Assembly (NCBI GenBank): GCA_028278625.1
Contig: JANQDY010000194.1
Location: 1-6,470 of the forward strand
Source: Thermodesulfobacteriota bacterium
Lineage (GTDB): Bacteria > Desulfobacterota > DSM-4660 > Desulfatiglandales > Desulfatiglandaceae
Direction of reading: 5' to 3'
Length of the DNA stretch: 6,470 nt
The notes beneath the pieces were generated by a model. It saw only the letters and a program-made list of their open reading frames with translations. It had not been told where the DNA came from and did not search any database. This document shows positions 1-6,325 of the stretch, piece after piece. The position numbers were made by a program, and so were the translations under genes. The stretch's first letter is position 1. Each line of letters starts with the position of its first letter.

Positions 1-163
1 CCCCAGGCAACATGCTGAAAAGTTTATGAAAAATCAAAATTGGCGGCTTTTTTGAAAAATTTCCAATTTTTTTTGATCCTTATATCGGAATTCCAGGGCA
101 AAGCATCACCAACGACCCTGAATCCTTAAACGGCGAATCTTGTGGCTCAAAAAGTTATGGGAT
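1..163. other. Non-coding, AT-rich stretch downstream of the MoaD-like gene
   Basis: No open reading frame with a credible start, ribosome binding site or recognisable protein crosses these bases on either strand. The stretch follows the last gene of the cluster and is much richer in A and T runs than the coding part, especially at about 30-80. It holds two imperfect inverted repeats. The stronger one (33-77) is listed separately. A weaker one pairs 87-98 with 116-125 and has two bulges. This is most likely the 3' untranslated end of the transcript and the border with the next unit, which is outside the window. Confidence 0.6.
33..77 (-). terminator. Possible AT-rich terminator (imperfect inverted repeat)
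   Basis: On the plus strand ATCAAAATTGG (33-43) is matched by CCAATTTTTTTTGAT (63-77). The arms pair over 11 bp, with four extra T residues bulged in the second arm and a 19-base loop. Read in the direction of the cluster, the distal arm is followed within a few bases by a T-rich run (TTTTGATTTTTC). Read the other way, the arm itself contains eight T residues, so the element could work in both directions. It lies about 90 bases after the last stop codon. The stem is weak because it is AT-rich and the loop is long, so intrinsic termination is plausible but not proven. Confidence 0.35.
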
Positions 164-406
164 TTATCCCCCTTCCAATAGGGTCAGGATAACCAGCCTA
201 TCGTTTTCATTCAAGCGGTCATCCCGGTTGGCGATCCTGCCGTTTCTGATGACTGCAATGGGTTCGTCTTTGGGTATTTGAAATCGCTCACAGACTTCAC
301 TGATACGACTTCCTTCAGGCAACAAGACGGTCAATGAGCGCTCCTTGAATTTTGATTGCGCCAAAATGAGACTCAGGAGAACCCGAATCCTTCTACCCTT
401 CCCCAC
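164..406 (-). CDS. MoaD/ThiS-like ubiquitin-fold sulfur carrier protein
   Basis: This is an 80-residue beta-grasp protein of the MoaD/ThiS superfamily. In this family the C-terminal Gly-Gly is adenylated by a MoeB/ThiF-type enzyme and thiocarboxylated to donate sulfur, in MoaD's case to make the dithiolene of molybdopterin or tungstopterin. Visible hallmarks are a first strand (RIRVLLSLIL, residues 6-15), LPEGS at 29-33, the NGR turn at 55-57, the D-R-L-V-I-L final strand at 69-74 and the terminal LLEGG. Length is normal for MoaD. The start is a GTG that lies inside the AOR gene, so the two frames overlap by 14 bases. The frame is closed by a TGA three codons upstream, so no earlier start is available. 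The overlap suggests translational coupling and a dedicated role in cofactor supply for AOR. A ThiS or other sulfur-carrier role cannot be excluded. Confidence 0.85.
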   Translation of the reverse strand: MGKGRRIRVLLSLILAQSKFKERSLTVLLPEGSRISEVCERFQIPKDEPIAVIRNGRIANRDDRLNENDRLVILTLLEGG

Positions 407-2285
407 CTTTACTCAGGGCCTCCTCTAATGGTGAAACTGACGCTTCCTCGGGCGGAATCAGATGATCAAGCCCCAACTCCTTTAGCGTGATGTCCAATGG
501 ATATCCCGTTGTGAGGTCCCATCCCATCAATTCATAATAGCGTCTTTTCATTCTTCCCCATATGTCGCTGCTGCTGATCCCTTTCACGGGTCCGTCCACC
601 GGCACCGAACCATACCGCTTCGATGGCTCATCCAACTCCGCGGTGATGCCGGAGCGGAGATTGTATATCCGCATCAAGTTCACTGCCCGTCTCCCGACTG
701 TCATGGCTTCATCAAGAGTGAGATCCCAGCCGGTTGCCGCTTGCACGCAACCCACAAGCAGATGGATATCCTCCGCATTGAAGCGGCAGATGCCCAGACA
801 GTCTTCGAACATCCTGCGACCGTTTGTAAGCGCATTCTGCTTGACCACCTGCTCCCAATCAAACGGGTTGGAAATGGGATCCAGATCGTGTTGTTGAGAG
901 CGCAACGACCCTCCCGTGGATTCAATGGTTCCCGTATTTGACAGGCAGGTGTCAAAGAGCTCGGTCCATATGGCACGGTGGTCATGTCCCCTGGGCGTGT
1001 TCCCTTTGAGGGTGTAAACCGCGCAAGACTTTGCTTCACCCCCCACCCTTTCGGCGGCCCGCTTGACCCCTTCCGCCAGCATGTCCCCAATCCCCTGGCG
1101 ATATGCGATTTTTTCCAGCAGAGAGCGAGTGGCTTCCACGTCACCCCACTTCATTTCCAGACCATCCAGTTGCCGACCTCCCAATAGACCTTTCTCATAG
1201 CATTCCATCACCCAGCCCACAACCCATCCGCTCTCATTTACATCCATGCCCAGGCGGTCGACCATATTTGCCAAGACAACGGCAGCGGCAGGATCTTTCT
1301 GGCCGATCTGAGGACCCATGAGGGACATGCCCTCGTATTCCGGTTCTTCTCCTTCAAACCCGGCATATTTCCCCTTGTTGATCTTTATCCAGCGGCAGTG
1401 CGCAATGCTGCATCTCCAGCAGGTTCTGGTCTTTACCTCGAAGGTCTGCCGCAGATGGCGGCCGGTGAATTTTTCATATTCAGGAAACATGTTCGTGGTC
1501 AGGTTTTTCACCGGAAGAGCACCGAGCCGGTATATTACCGGGGTTACCTCGCACGTGCCCCATTCCGCCACCAAAGGACCGAATCCTGCTTTCTTGGCCC
1601 CATTGACCATTGTCTTTGACAATTCATCGAGCCGGGATCCGTCGTGCACCGGCACCTTCAATCTTCCTTTTGCCACGACGATGGCTTTCAGCTTCTTGCT
1701 GCCCAATACGGCACCCACGCCGTTGTGGGCCACCACATGGCCTTCATCTCCCACCAAAGCGGCAAATCTGACCTGGTTTTCACCTGCAGGACCAATACCG
1801 AAAATACTGTTACGTGAGGTGCCCAACTCCCTTCGGAGCGTTGTCTGCAGCTCCCATGTGTCCAATCCCGTGAGATGCCGGGCATCGCGCAAACGGGCGC
1901 CCTGTTCATCCACATAGAGATATGCCCAATCCGCTGACTTTCCTTGGATGACCATGCCATCGTAACCGCAGAATTTGAGATATGCTCCCATGTACCCGTT
2001 GGCTTGGCTCGAGGTGGCCCCACCGGTGAGCGCACCCTTTGTGCAGGCACAGAAAGTCCCTGACCCGGACACCCTTGTTCCCGCCAAGGGGCCGCTCATG
2101 AGCATGACACGGTTCTCCGGGTCATTCCAGGCCACCTTTGGCGACACTTCCTCAAAAAGATATTTGCCCCCCAGGCCGGACCCACCGATCCAGGTTCTCA
2201 AGGTTTCCTCCGAAAGTTTCTCTTCGGAAGTCTTTGATTTGCCGAGGTCAACCCTGATGATTGAACCCATGTAACCGTTTATCAT
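393..2285 (-). CDS. aor: Aldehyde:ferredoxin oxidoreductase (tungsten AOR) family protein
   Basis: AOR-family enzymes carry a bis-pterin tungsten (sometimes molybdenum) centre and one [4Fe-4S] cluster. They typically oxidise aldehydes to carboxylic acids with ferredoxin in the cytoplasm. With the preferred start the protein has 630 residues, normal for the family. The N-terminal domain starts MINGYMGSIIRVDLG and contains a GGSGLGGKYL loop. Probable cluster ligands are Cys289, Cys292, Cys297 and Cys500. The two pterin-binding motifs typical of the family are present as DRLGMD (343-348) and DCLGIC (495-500). The third cysteine is one residue further away than in classical AOR (CxxCx4C rather than CxxCx3C). 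Another ATG lies six codons upstream at 2303, but it has no ribosome binding site, while the internal ATG has a perfect one. The gene follows dctM by 45 bases. Substrate and metal are unknown, and no ferredoxin-like or FAD subunit is adjacent. Confidence 0.92.
   Translation of the reverse strand: MINGYMGSIIRVDLGKSKTSEEKLSEETLRTWIGGSGLGGKYLFEEVSPKVAWNDPENRVMLMSGPLAGTRVSGSGTFCACTKGALTGGATSSQANGYMGAYLKFCGYDGMVIQGKSADWAYLYVDEQGARLRDARHLTGLDTWELQTTLRRELGTSRNSIFGIGPAGENQVRFAALVGDEGHVVAHNGVGAVLGSKKLKAIVVAKGRLKVPVHDGSRLDELSKTMVNGAKKAGFGPLVAEWGTCEVTPVIYRLGALPVKNLTTNMFPEYEKFTGRHLRQTFEVKTRTCWRCSIAHCRWIKINKGKYAGFEGEEPEYEGMSLMGPQIGQKDPAAAVVLANMVDRLGMDVNESGWVVGWVMECYEKGLLGGRQLDGLEMKWGDVEATRSLLEKIAYRQGIGDMLAEGVKRAAERVGGEAKSCAVYTLKGNTPRGHDHRAIWTELFDTCLSNTGTIESTGGSLRSQQHDLDPISNPFDWEQVVKQNALTNGRRMFEDCLGICRFNAEDIHLLVGCVQAATGWDLTLDEAMTVGRRAVNLMRIYNLRSGITAELDEPSKRYGSVPVDGPVKGISSSDIWGRMKRRYYELMGWDLTTGYPLDITLKELGLDHLIPPEEASVSPLEEALSKGGEG
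419..426 (-). promoter_or_regulatory. Ribosome binding site of the MoaD-like gene, inside the AOR gene
   Basis: The minus strand reads AGAGGAGG here, within the last codons of AOR. It ends 12 bases before the GTG start of the MoaD-like gene. The Shine-Dalgarno match is strong but the spacing is longer than usual and the start codon is GTG. Initiation may therefore rely partly on ribosomes terminating at the AOR stop. Confidence 0.5.
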
Positions 2286-2293
2286 TATCCATA

Positions 2294-2300
2294 CTCCTTT
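2294..2300 (-). promoter_or_regulatory. Ribosome binding site that fixes the AOR start
   Basis: The minus strand reads AAAGGAG, eight bases before the ATG at 2283-2285. The alternative ATG at 2301-2303 overlaps the edge of this element and has no purine-rich sequence before it. The downstream ATG also gives the standard AOR N-terminus, so the six-residue extension MKGVWI is probably not translated. Confidence 0.8.
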
Positions 2301-2330
2301 CATACAATCAAAACACCGTTTAAGAACCCT

Positions 2331-3662
2331 TCAGATGATGCCGGGCAGCCAAGTGGCAATCTGGGGAAAAATGTTCAACAAAACTAGGAAACCGATCAAA
2401 ACGACAATGAAAGGGAGAACGCCTCGAACCGTTGTTTGCATGCTCTCCCCGCTAATCCCCTGCAAGACCCACAGATTCACTCCGATGGGAGGAGTGACCA
2501 TGGCCAATTCAATGGTCACCACGAGAACGACCCCAAACCAAATGGGATCGAAATTCAGGCTGACAATGATGGGGTAAGCAAGCGGCACGGTCACCAGAAT
2601 AAGAGAAATGCCATCCATGAAACAACCGAGAATGAAATACAGGATGTACATCAAGATCAATACCACCGTGGGGGAAAGGTCCAATGATGCGATGGTCTCA
2701 ACCAGCATTCGCCCCACACCCAGATGTGAAATACTGAACGACATCCCAAGTGAACCCATCAATATGATCCCTATGATACAGTTTAGTATGGCAGAATGCT
2801 TGGCCGCCTCGATGATGACTTTTAGGGTCAGCTTCTTTTGTATCAACGCAATCAGCAACGCCCCCCAAACACCAACGCCCGCCGCTTCGGTGGGGGTGGC
2901 GATACCCATATAGATGGATCCAAATATGGCGACAATGAGAAAGACTACGGGAAGAATCCCTGCTGCAATTCTCATCTTTCCCAGTAATGAAATGCGGCGG
3001 CTATTTTCAACCTGCAGATCGTCTCTGGAGGTATCCTGAACCCTGTCCGGATTTTTTAGAGACTGAAGGACAATGACGGCGGAGAAGAGAAAAGCGAGTA
3101 TGATCCCCGGTACGATCCCCGCCATAAACAGCTTGCTTAAAGAAGTGCCCGTCAGAAAAGAATAGAGGATCATGGCCACGCTTGGCGGAATCATCATGCC
3201 AAGGGTCCCCGCGATGGCCAAAGATCCAAGAGACATCCTTTTGTCATAACCGCGTTTCTGAAGTTCGGGGAGGGCCACGGCGCCAATGGCGGCCACCGTG
3301 GCCGTGCTGGTACCGGATACGGCGGAAAACATGGCCGATGAAAAGACGTTAACGTGCAGCAGCCTTCCGGGAACACGGCTCATTAACACCGAGATGCTGT
3401 TATACAACTTGTCGCTAATTCCGGTCCTTAGAAGAATCTCACCCATGAAAACAAACACGGGAACAGCCGTCAGAATAAAGCCGTGAAGCTGGTTATATGC
3501 CAATTGCACAAATAGATGATGACCGCCCCCCTGAATCAGAAAGAGCATGGAGATATAGGCCACCAAACCCGCCGCCACCCCGAGAAAGACTCCTGAAGCT
3601 AGCAAAATCCCCAAGGTGCCCAGATATACTGCGGAGATGAGCCCAATGGATGGTATAATCAT
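2331..3662 (-). CDS. dctM: TRAP transporter large permease subunit, DctM
   Basis: This is the 443-residue channel-forming subunit of a tripartite ATP-independent periplasmic (TRAP) transporter. It couples sodium flow to uptake of an organic anion delivered by DctP. The protein is hydrophobic throughout, with about 11-12 membrane segments. It shows the family signatures: SGTSTATVAAIG around 116-127, LPELQKRGYD (131-140), MIPPS (157-161), TPTEAAG (256-262), FMDG (348-351) and VTPPIGVNLWV (389-399). A hydrophilic loop rich in charged residues lies at about 202-230. The ATG is preceded by AGAGG at a 5-base spacing. It starts 25 bases after dctQ ends, so the two are surely co-transcribed. Length is typical and nothing looks broken. 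The symbol is the generic TRAP name and does not imply C4-dicarboxylate transport. Confidence 0.96.
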   Translation of the reverse strand: MIIPSIGLISAVYLGTLGILLASGVFLGVAAGLVAYISMLFLIQGGGHHLFVQLAYNQLHGFILTAVPVFVFMGEILLRTGISDKLYNSISVLMSRVPGRLLHVNVFSSAMFSAVSGTSTATVAAIGAVALPELQKRGYDKRMSLGSLAIAGTLGMMIPPSVAMILYSFLTGTSLSKLFMAGIVPGIILAFLFSAVIVLQSLKNPDRVQDTSRDDLQVENSRRISLLGKMRIAAGILPVVFLIVAIFGSIYMGIATPTEAAGVGVWGALLIALIQKKLTLKVIIEAAKHSAILNCIIGIILMGSLGMSFSISHLGVGRMLVETIASLDLSPTVVLILMYILYFILGCFMDGISLILVTVPLAYPIIVSLNFDPIWFGVVLVVTIELAMVTPPIGVNLWVLQGISGESMQTTVRGVLPFIVVLIGFLVLLNIFPQIATWLPGII

Positions 3663-3687
3663 GTTGACCTCTTAAAAAATGTACCTC

Positions 3688-4188
3688 TCATTCTCCAGCA
3701 CCGAAAATCCCCTTCTTTATCTGTTCTAAGAGAACAACGATTCCCATCAAGGCAAACATGGCCATGCCGATGGGCAAGAAGACTTCGCTGGCGAACTTGG
3801 AAACAGGCAAAATGACATAACTGGTGTTGTATTTCAGCATCTGCATTCCAAGCCTGACACCTTCATAGGTCATGATACTGCCGTAAAGAATTGCCAGAAG
3901 GCTGCAGATGGCAGCGAACAGATCTTTGCCTCTCCTGGGCAATCTGTCCACAATCAGCGTTATCCTGATATGCTGATCTTCTTTGAAAACATATGCCAGA
4001 CCCGAGAAGAATACAGGCAACAAGAGACCTCCCGCAAACTCATCCAACCATCCGAAAGGTCGATTCAGAAGATAGCGTGAGATTGCCCCCGCGCCGATGA
4101 CCAGACTCATGATTACGATGCTCGTGGCCGAGACCGCCAGCCCGGCCACTGCCATCTTTTCCAAAACGCGCTCCAAAAATTTTGCCAT
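3688..4188 (-). CDS. dctQ: TRAP transporter small permease subunit, DctQ
   Basis: This is a 166-residue small membrane subunit of the TRAP system, which pairs with DctM in the inner membrane. Four hydrophobic segments can be seen at about residues 12-33, 52-68, 90-107 and 135-155. The DctQ signature lies between and around the first two: SRYLLNRPFGWLDE (37-50), followed by a KEDQHIRITLIVDRLP stretch (69-84). The ATG is preceded by GGAG at an 8-base spacing. The gene lies 58 bases after dctP, across a hairpin, and 25 bases before dctM. The separate small and large subunits show that this is the unfused TRAP type. DctQ sequences diverge widely and say nothing about substrate. Confidence 0.94.
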   Translation of the reverse strand: MAKFLERVLEKMAVAGLAVSATSIVIMSLVIGAGAISRYLLNRPFGWLDEFAGGLLLPVFFSGLAYVFKEDQHIRITLIVDRLPRRGKDLFAAICSLLAILYGSIMTYEGVRLGMQMLKYNTSYVILPVSKFASEVFLPIGMAMFALMGIVVLLEQIKKGIFGAGE

Positions 4189-4209
4189 GTGCTCTTCTCC
4201 GGTCGGAAA

Positions 4210-4239
4210 GCGCTGGAAAGCGTCGCCTTTCTTCAGCGC
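4210..4239 (-). other. Bulged stem-loop between dctP and dctQ
   Basis: In the transcript, GCGCTGAAGAAAG (4239 to 4227) pairs with CTTTCCAGCGC (4220 to 4210) through a six-base loop. The stem is 6 bp plus 5 bp with an AA bulge. It begins seven bases after the dctP stop. No U-tract follows and a ribosome binding site for dctQ lies just beyond, so this is not a normal terminator. Such hairpins after binding-protein genes commonly protect the upstream mRNA or cause partial attenuation, giving more binding protein than permease. That role is inferred here. Confidence 0.6.
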
Positions 4240-4246
4240 CCCTTAC

Positions 4247-5311
4247 CTATGAACCGTGTCTCTTTCTGCTAAAAGTTTCAAGAACCCTTTGAAGCATCTC
4301 TTCCCCTTTGGGACCGGCCTTCTTCTCATAGGCATTCCAATCGGTTTCTTTTGCATATCCTTCCAGAGCCTGCCAGATCTCCGGGTTTTTCGGCGCTATC
4401 GTCATCCCCTGCTGCACATCCAGTTGATTGTTCTCGTTGGCAAAAAGCACATTGTAAACAGTGGCGTCCTTTCGGTTGACATAGAAAGTGCGCCATTCAT
4501 CCAGAACGATCTCCTGCAGATCTTTGGGCAGCGCCTTCAAGGCCTTGTTGGAGACGACGATGGCGTTGGTAATGGGAATCGGCCATAGGGGAGTTTCATG
4601 GGAAATCCCCATCTCGTTCATTTTGTATAACCACGAAAGCCCGATGGAAGTGGCCAAACCGTCAAGGACTCCGGTCTTGATGGCCATATGGACTTCGGCC
4701 CAAGGCATAAACACGGGAACAGCGCCGGCCTTTTCGAGGACGCCACGGTGGTAAGGGCTCATGACCCTTAACTTCAACCCTTTAAGATCTTTCAGACTTT
4801 TGATCGGCTTTTTGGTGTAAACGGCAGTTACGGGATTTGGGAACATGCGGTTTATCGCCAAAAGGGTGGTGTCGTATTCAGCGCACAGCTTCTCGAAATC
4901 CGGGCGGATCAATTCAATGAGCTTTGGGTGGTCGTTGTAGGTGTCTTGAATGATATAGGGAAGATCGACAATTCCAACCCAGGGTACTTCAGCACTGACG
5001 TAAGGGAAGACGATCTCACCCACCTCAATGAGTCCATCCTTCAAAGCGCGGAACAATTCCGTTCCCTTCAAACCCAGTTCATGGGGAGTCATCACATTGA
5101 TTTTCAATCGCTTACCGGATCTCTCAAAGATCCTTTGGGAAGTTTGTTCGTAGTCCAAGGGCGGAAATACCCATCTCTGACACATGGGATCCTTGCGGAT
5201 TTCCCCGAATAGCTGCCACATCCTCCATTGAGATTGTTCACCGCTATGGACGTTGCCTACCAGCAATAAAGCTACCGCCACAATACTCAAAATCACCGAG
5301 ACTCTCTTCAT
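4247..5311 (-). CDS. dctP: TRAP transporter periplasmic substrate-binding protein, DctP family
   Basis: This 354-residue protein captures the substrate in the periplasm and hands it to DctQM. A basic start (MKR) and a hydrophobic core at 4-18 form a signal peptide, with cleavage likely near residue 23 (VHS-G). There is no lipobox cysteine, so it should be soluble. The family core is clear: GLKLRVMSPYHRG (178-190) with Arg182 at the position that normally clamps a substrate carboxylate, then VPVFMPWAEVHMAIKTGVLDG (198-218). The usual GQ-E-N/P after the last motif is replaced by GLATS, and the early part is rich in aromatic residues. The ligand may therefore differ from common C4-dicarboxylates or sialic acid. 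The ATG follows GGAGG at a 7-base spacing, the best site in the cluster. The gene starts 64 bases after the upstream dehydrogenase. The ligand is unknown. Confidence 0.93.
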   Translation of the reverse strand: MKRVSVILSIVAVALLLVGNVHSGEQSQWRMWQLFGEIRKDPMCQRWVFPPLDYEQTSQRIFERSGKRLKINVMTPHELGLKGTELFRALKDGLIEVGEIVFPYVSAEVPWVGIVDLPYIIQDTYNDHPKLIELIRPDFEKLCAEYDTTLLAINRMFPNPVTAVYTKKPIKSLKDLKGLKLRVMSPYHRGVLEKAGAVPVFMPWAEVHMAIKTGVLDGLATSIGLSWLYKMNEMGISHETPLWPIPITNAIVVSNKALKALPKDLQEIVLDEWRTFYVNRKDATVYNVLFANENNQLDVQQGMTIAPKNPEIWQALEGYAKETDWNAYEKKAGPKGEEMLQRVLETFSRKRHGS

Positions 5312-5337
5312 CTTTCTACCTCCATCAGATCCATCTG

Positions 5338-5356
5338 AGGGTTCTTGTCAAACCCT
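5338..5356 (-). repeat. Small hairpin upstream of dctP
   Basis: AGGGTT and AACCCT face each other across a seven-base loop, giving a 6-bp stem in the 64-base gap before dctP. The stem is short and has no T-run, so it is probably not a terminator. One arm also belongs to a longer sequence that recurs in inverted orientation at the dctM end (2322-2337). Confidence 0.3.
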
Positions 5357-5375
5357 GGTTTATGGTGAACCTTCC

Positions 5376-6242
5376 TCAATCGATGGCGTTCCACTGTTCC
5401 TTGATCTCATCCGGCGCCATACTTTCCGCCGCTTGAACGATATGGTCAAGGAGCGGACAGGAAATATCGGCCTCCTCCGCCAGTTGTTGCGCATACACCA
5501 GATCTTTTTCAGTAATATCAACTAAGACAGTGGACAACTCCAAATTCTGGGAAAAAAATCGAAAAATTTCGACTGCCTTGTCCCAGTTGCCCGTATAAAA
5601 ATTGCGGGCCGTGCTGGTCTCGTATATGGCGGCCAGCTTTTTGGGGTCCATTCCGTGGTTTTTGGCGATGCGCATGGCCTCAACCGTCAAGAATAAATTG
5701 CTCAACCCGTATATATTATTGATAATCTTTGTGATCTCACCAGTACCGAGACCTCCGGTATGGTGAATGCTTTTGGCCATTTTCCCGAAAGCGGGCAGCA
5801 AACGATCCACAATTCCCTTCTCCCCACCGGCAAATATGGTCAGCTTGCCTTCTTCTGCCAGGACCGGCATTCCACTCACGGGTGCGTCTGTAACGTTTAT
5901 TCCTCTCATCTTGCACTGCCCGGCCAAGTCATGGATGGTTTGGGGCATCACCGTACTCATGATGACAAAAACAGGCGGATTCTCTTCATTGACCGCCTCC
6001 AGCAGCCCGTTCTCTCCCAGCACGACTTCTCGAACTTGAGAATCATTGGCAACCATGATGATCACCATTTCATTGTCGGCGCAGTCAGAAGGCTTTTGCG
6101 TGACGACGGCCCCCATCTTTTGGAAGCCTTCCAAGACGGCCCCTTGCTTATCACAAACCGTCAGGTCATACCCGCCCCGCAAAAGGCATCTGGCCATGGG
6201 AGCTCCGATGCTTCCCACACCGATAAAACCGATTCGCTTCAT
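5376..6242 (-). CDS. NAD(P)-dependent beta-hydroxyacid dehydrogenase (3-hydroxyisobutyrate dehydrogenase family)
   Basis: This 288-residue cytoplasmic enzyme belongs to the family of 3-hydroxyisobutyrate, tartronate-semialdehyde, sulfolactaldehyde and related dehydrogenases. These interconvert a beta-hydroxyacid and its semialdehyde or keto form. The Rossmann motif GVGSIG is at 8-13, and Asp31 at the end of the second strand favours NAD over NADP. The substrate loop is DAPVSGMPVLAEEGKL (119-134). The catalytic lysine should be Lys172 in TKIINN (171-176), with the conserved Lys246-Asp247 pair later. The loop differs from the usual DAPVSGG-xx-GA because the second glycine of SGG is Met125, which leaves the substrate uncertain. 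The ATG follows AAAGGAG at a spacing of about 6 bases. It lies 107 bases after the SDR gene and 64 before dctP. A role in processing the substrate imported by DctPQM is inferred from position. Confidence 0.9.
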   Translation of the reverse strand: MKRIGFIGVGSIGAPMARCLLRGGYDLTVCDKQGAVLEGFQKMGAVVTQKPSDCADNEMVIIMVANDSQVREVVLGENGLLEAVNEENPPVFVIMSTVMPQTIHDLAGQCKMRGINVTDAPVSGMPVLAEEGKLTIFAGGEKGIVDRLLPAFGKMAKSIHHTGGLGTGEITKIINNIYGLSNLFLTVEAMRIAKNHGMDPKKLAAIYETSTARNFYTGNWDKAVEIFRFFSQNLELSTVLVDITEKDLVYAQQLAEEADISCPLLDHIVQAAESMAPDEIKEQWNAID

Positions 6243-6284
6243 ATCATTCTCCTTTCATTTCCCTTTCACCCAGAACGCCGACAA

Positions 6285-6325
6285 TCTCAGGCGGGGCACT
6301 CACTGCCCGTCTCAGCGAGGGCACT
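6285..6325. repeat. Two-unit direct repeat, 25-base period
   Basis: TCTCAGGCGGGGCACT (6285-6300) and TCTCAGCGAGGGCACT (6310-6325) share 13 of 16 bases, with all differences in the three central positions (TCTCAG-NNN-GGGCACT). The units start exactly 25 bases apart. They lie in the gap between the SDR gene and the dehydrogenase, upstream of the latter. They could be paired regulator sites or the remains of a small tandem duplication. No promoter could be recognised next to them. Confidence 0.45.
6292..6309 (-). other. GC-rich hairpin between the SDR and dehydrogenase genes (second of two)
   Basis: In the transcript CGGGCA (6309 to 6304) pairs with TGCCCCG (6298 to 6292) around a five-base loop, with one extra C. 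The core GGGCA-GTGAG-TGCCC is perfect. No T-run follows, so it is unlikely to be an intrinsic terminator. Confidence 0.45.

Noticed and set aside
87..125. Inverted repeat pairing GGAATTCCAGGG with CCCTGAATCC
   Set aside because: It needs two bulges and a 17-base loop and has no adjacent T-run; it could arise by chance.
149..170. GGGAT-TT-ATCCC palindrome over the stop codon of the MoaD-like gene, with five T residues downstream in the transcript, as an intrinsic terminator
   Set aside because: The stem is only 4-5 bp with a tiny loop, it overlaps the coding end, and the T-run is five bases away from the stem.
1318..1917. 199-codon plus-strand reading frame antisense to AOR, and other plus-strand frames such as 5760-6353
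   Set aside because: They are antisense shadows of strongly supported genes, have no ribosome binding site of note and show no recognisable domain.
701..2050. Minus-strand reading frames inside AOR (701-1144, 1688-2050) as possible nested genes or frameshift remnants
   Set aside because: The AOR frame is continuous with all its motifs in order, so these are alternative-phase shadows.
5320..5350. TTGACA on the minus strand upstream of dctP as a -35 box
   Set aside because: The best -10 match at 16-base spacing (TCTGAT) is poor and would place the transcript start on top of the dctP ribosome binding site.
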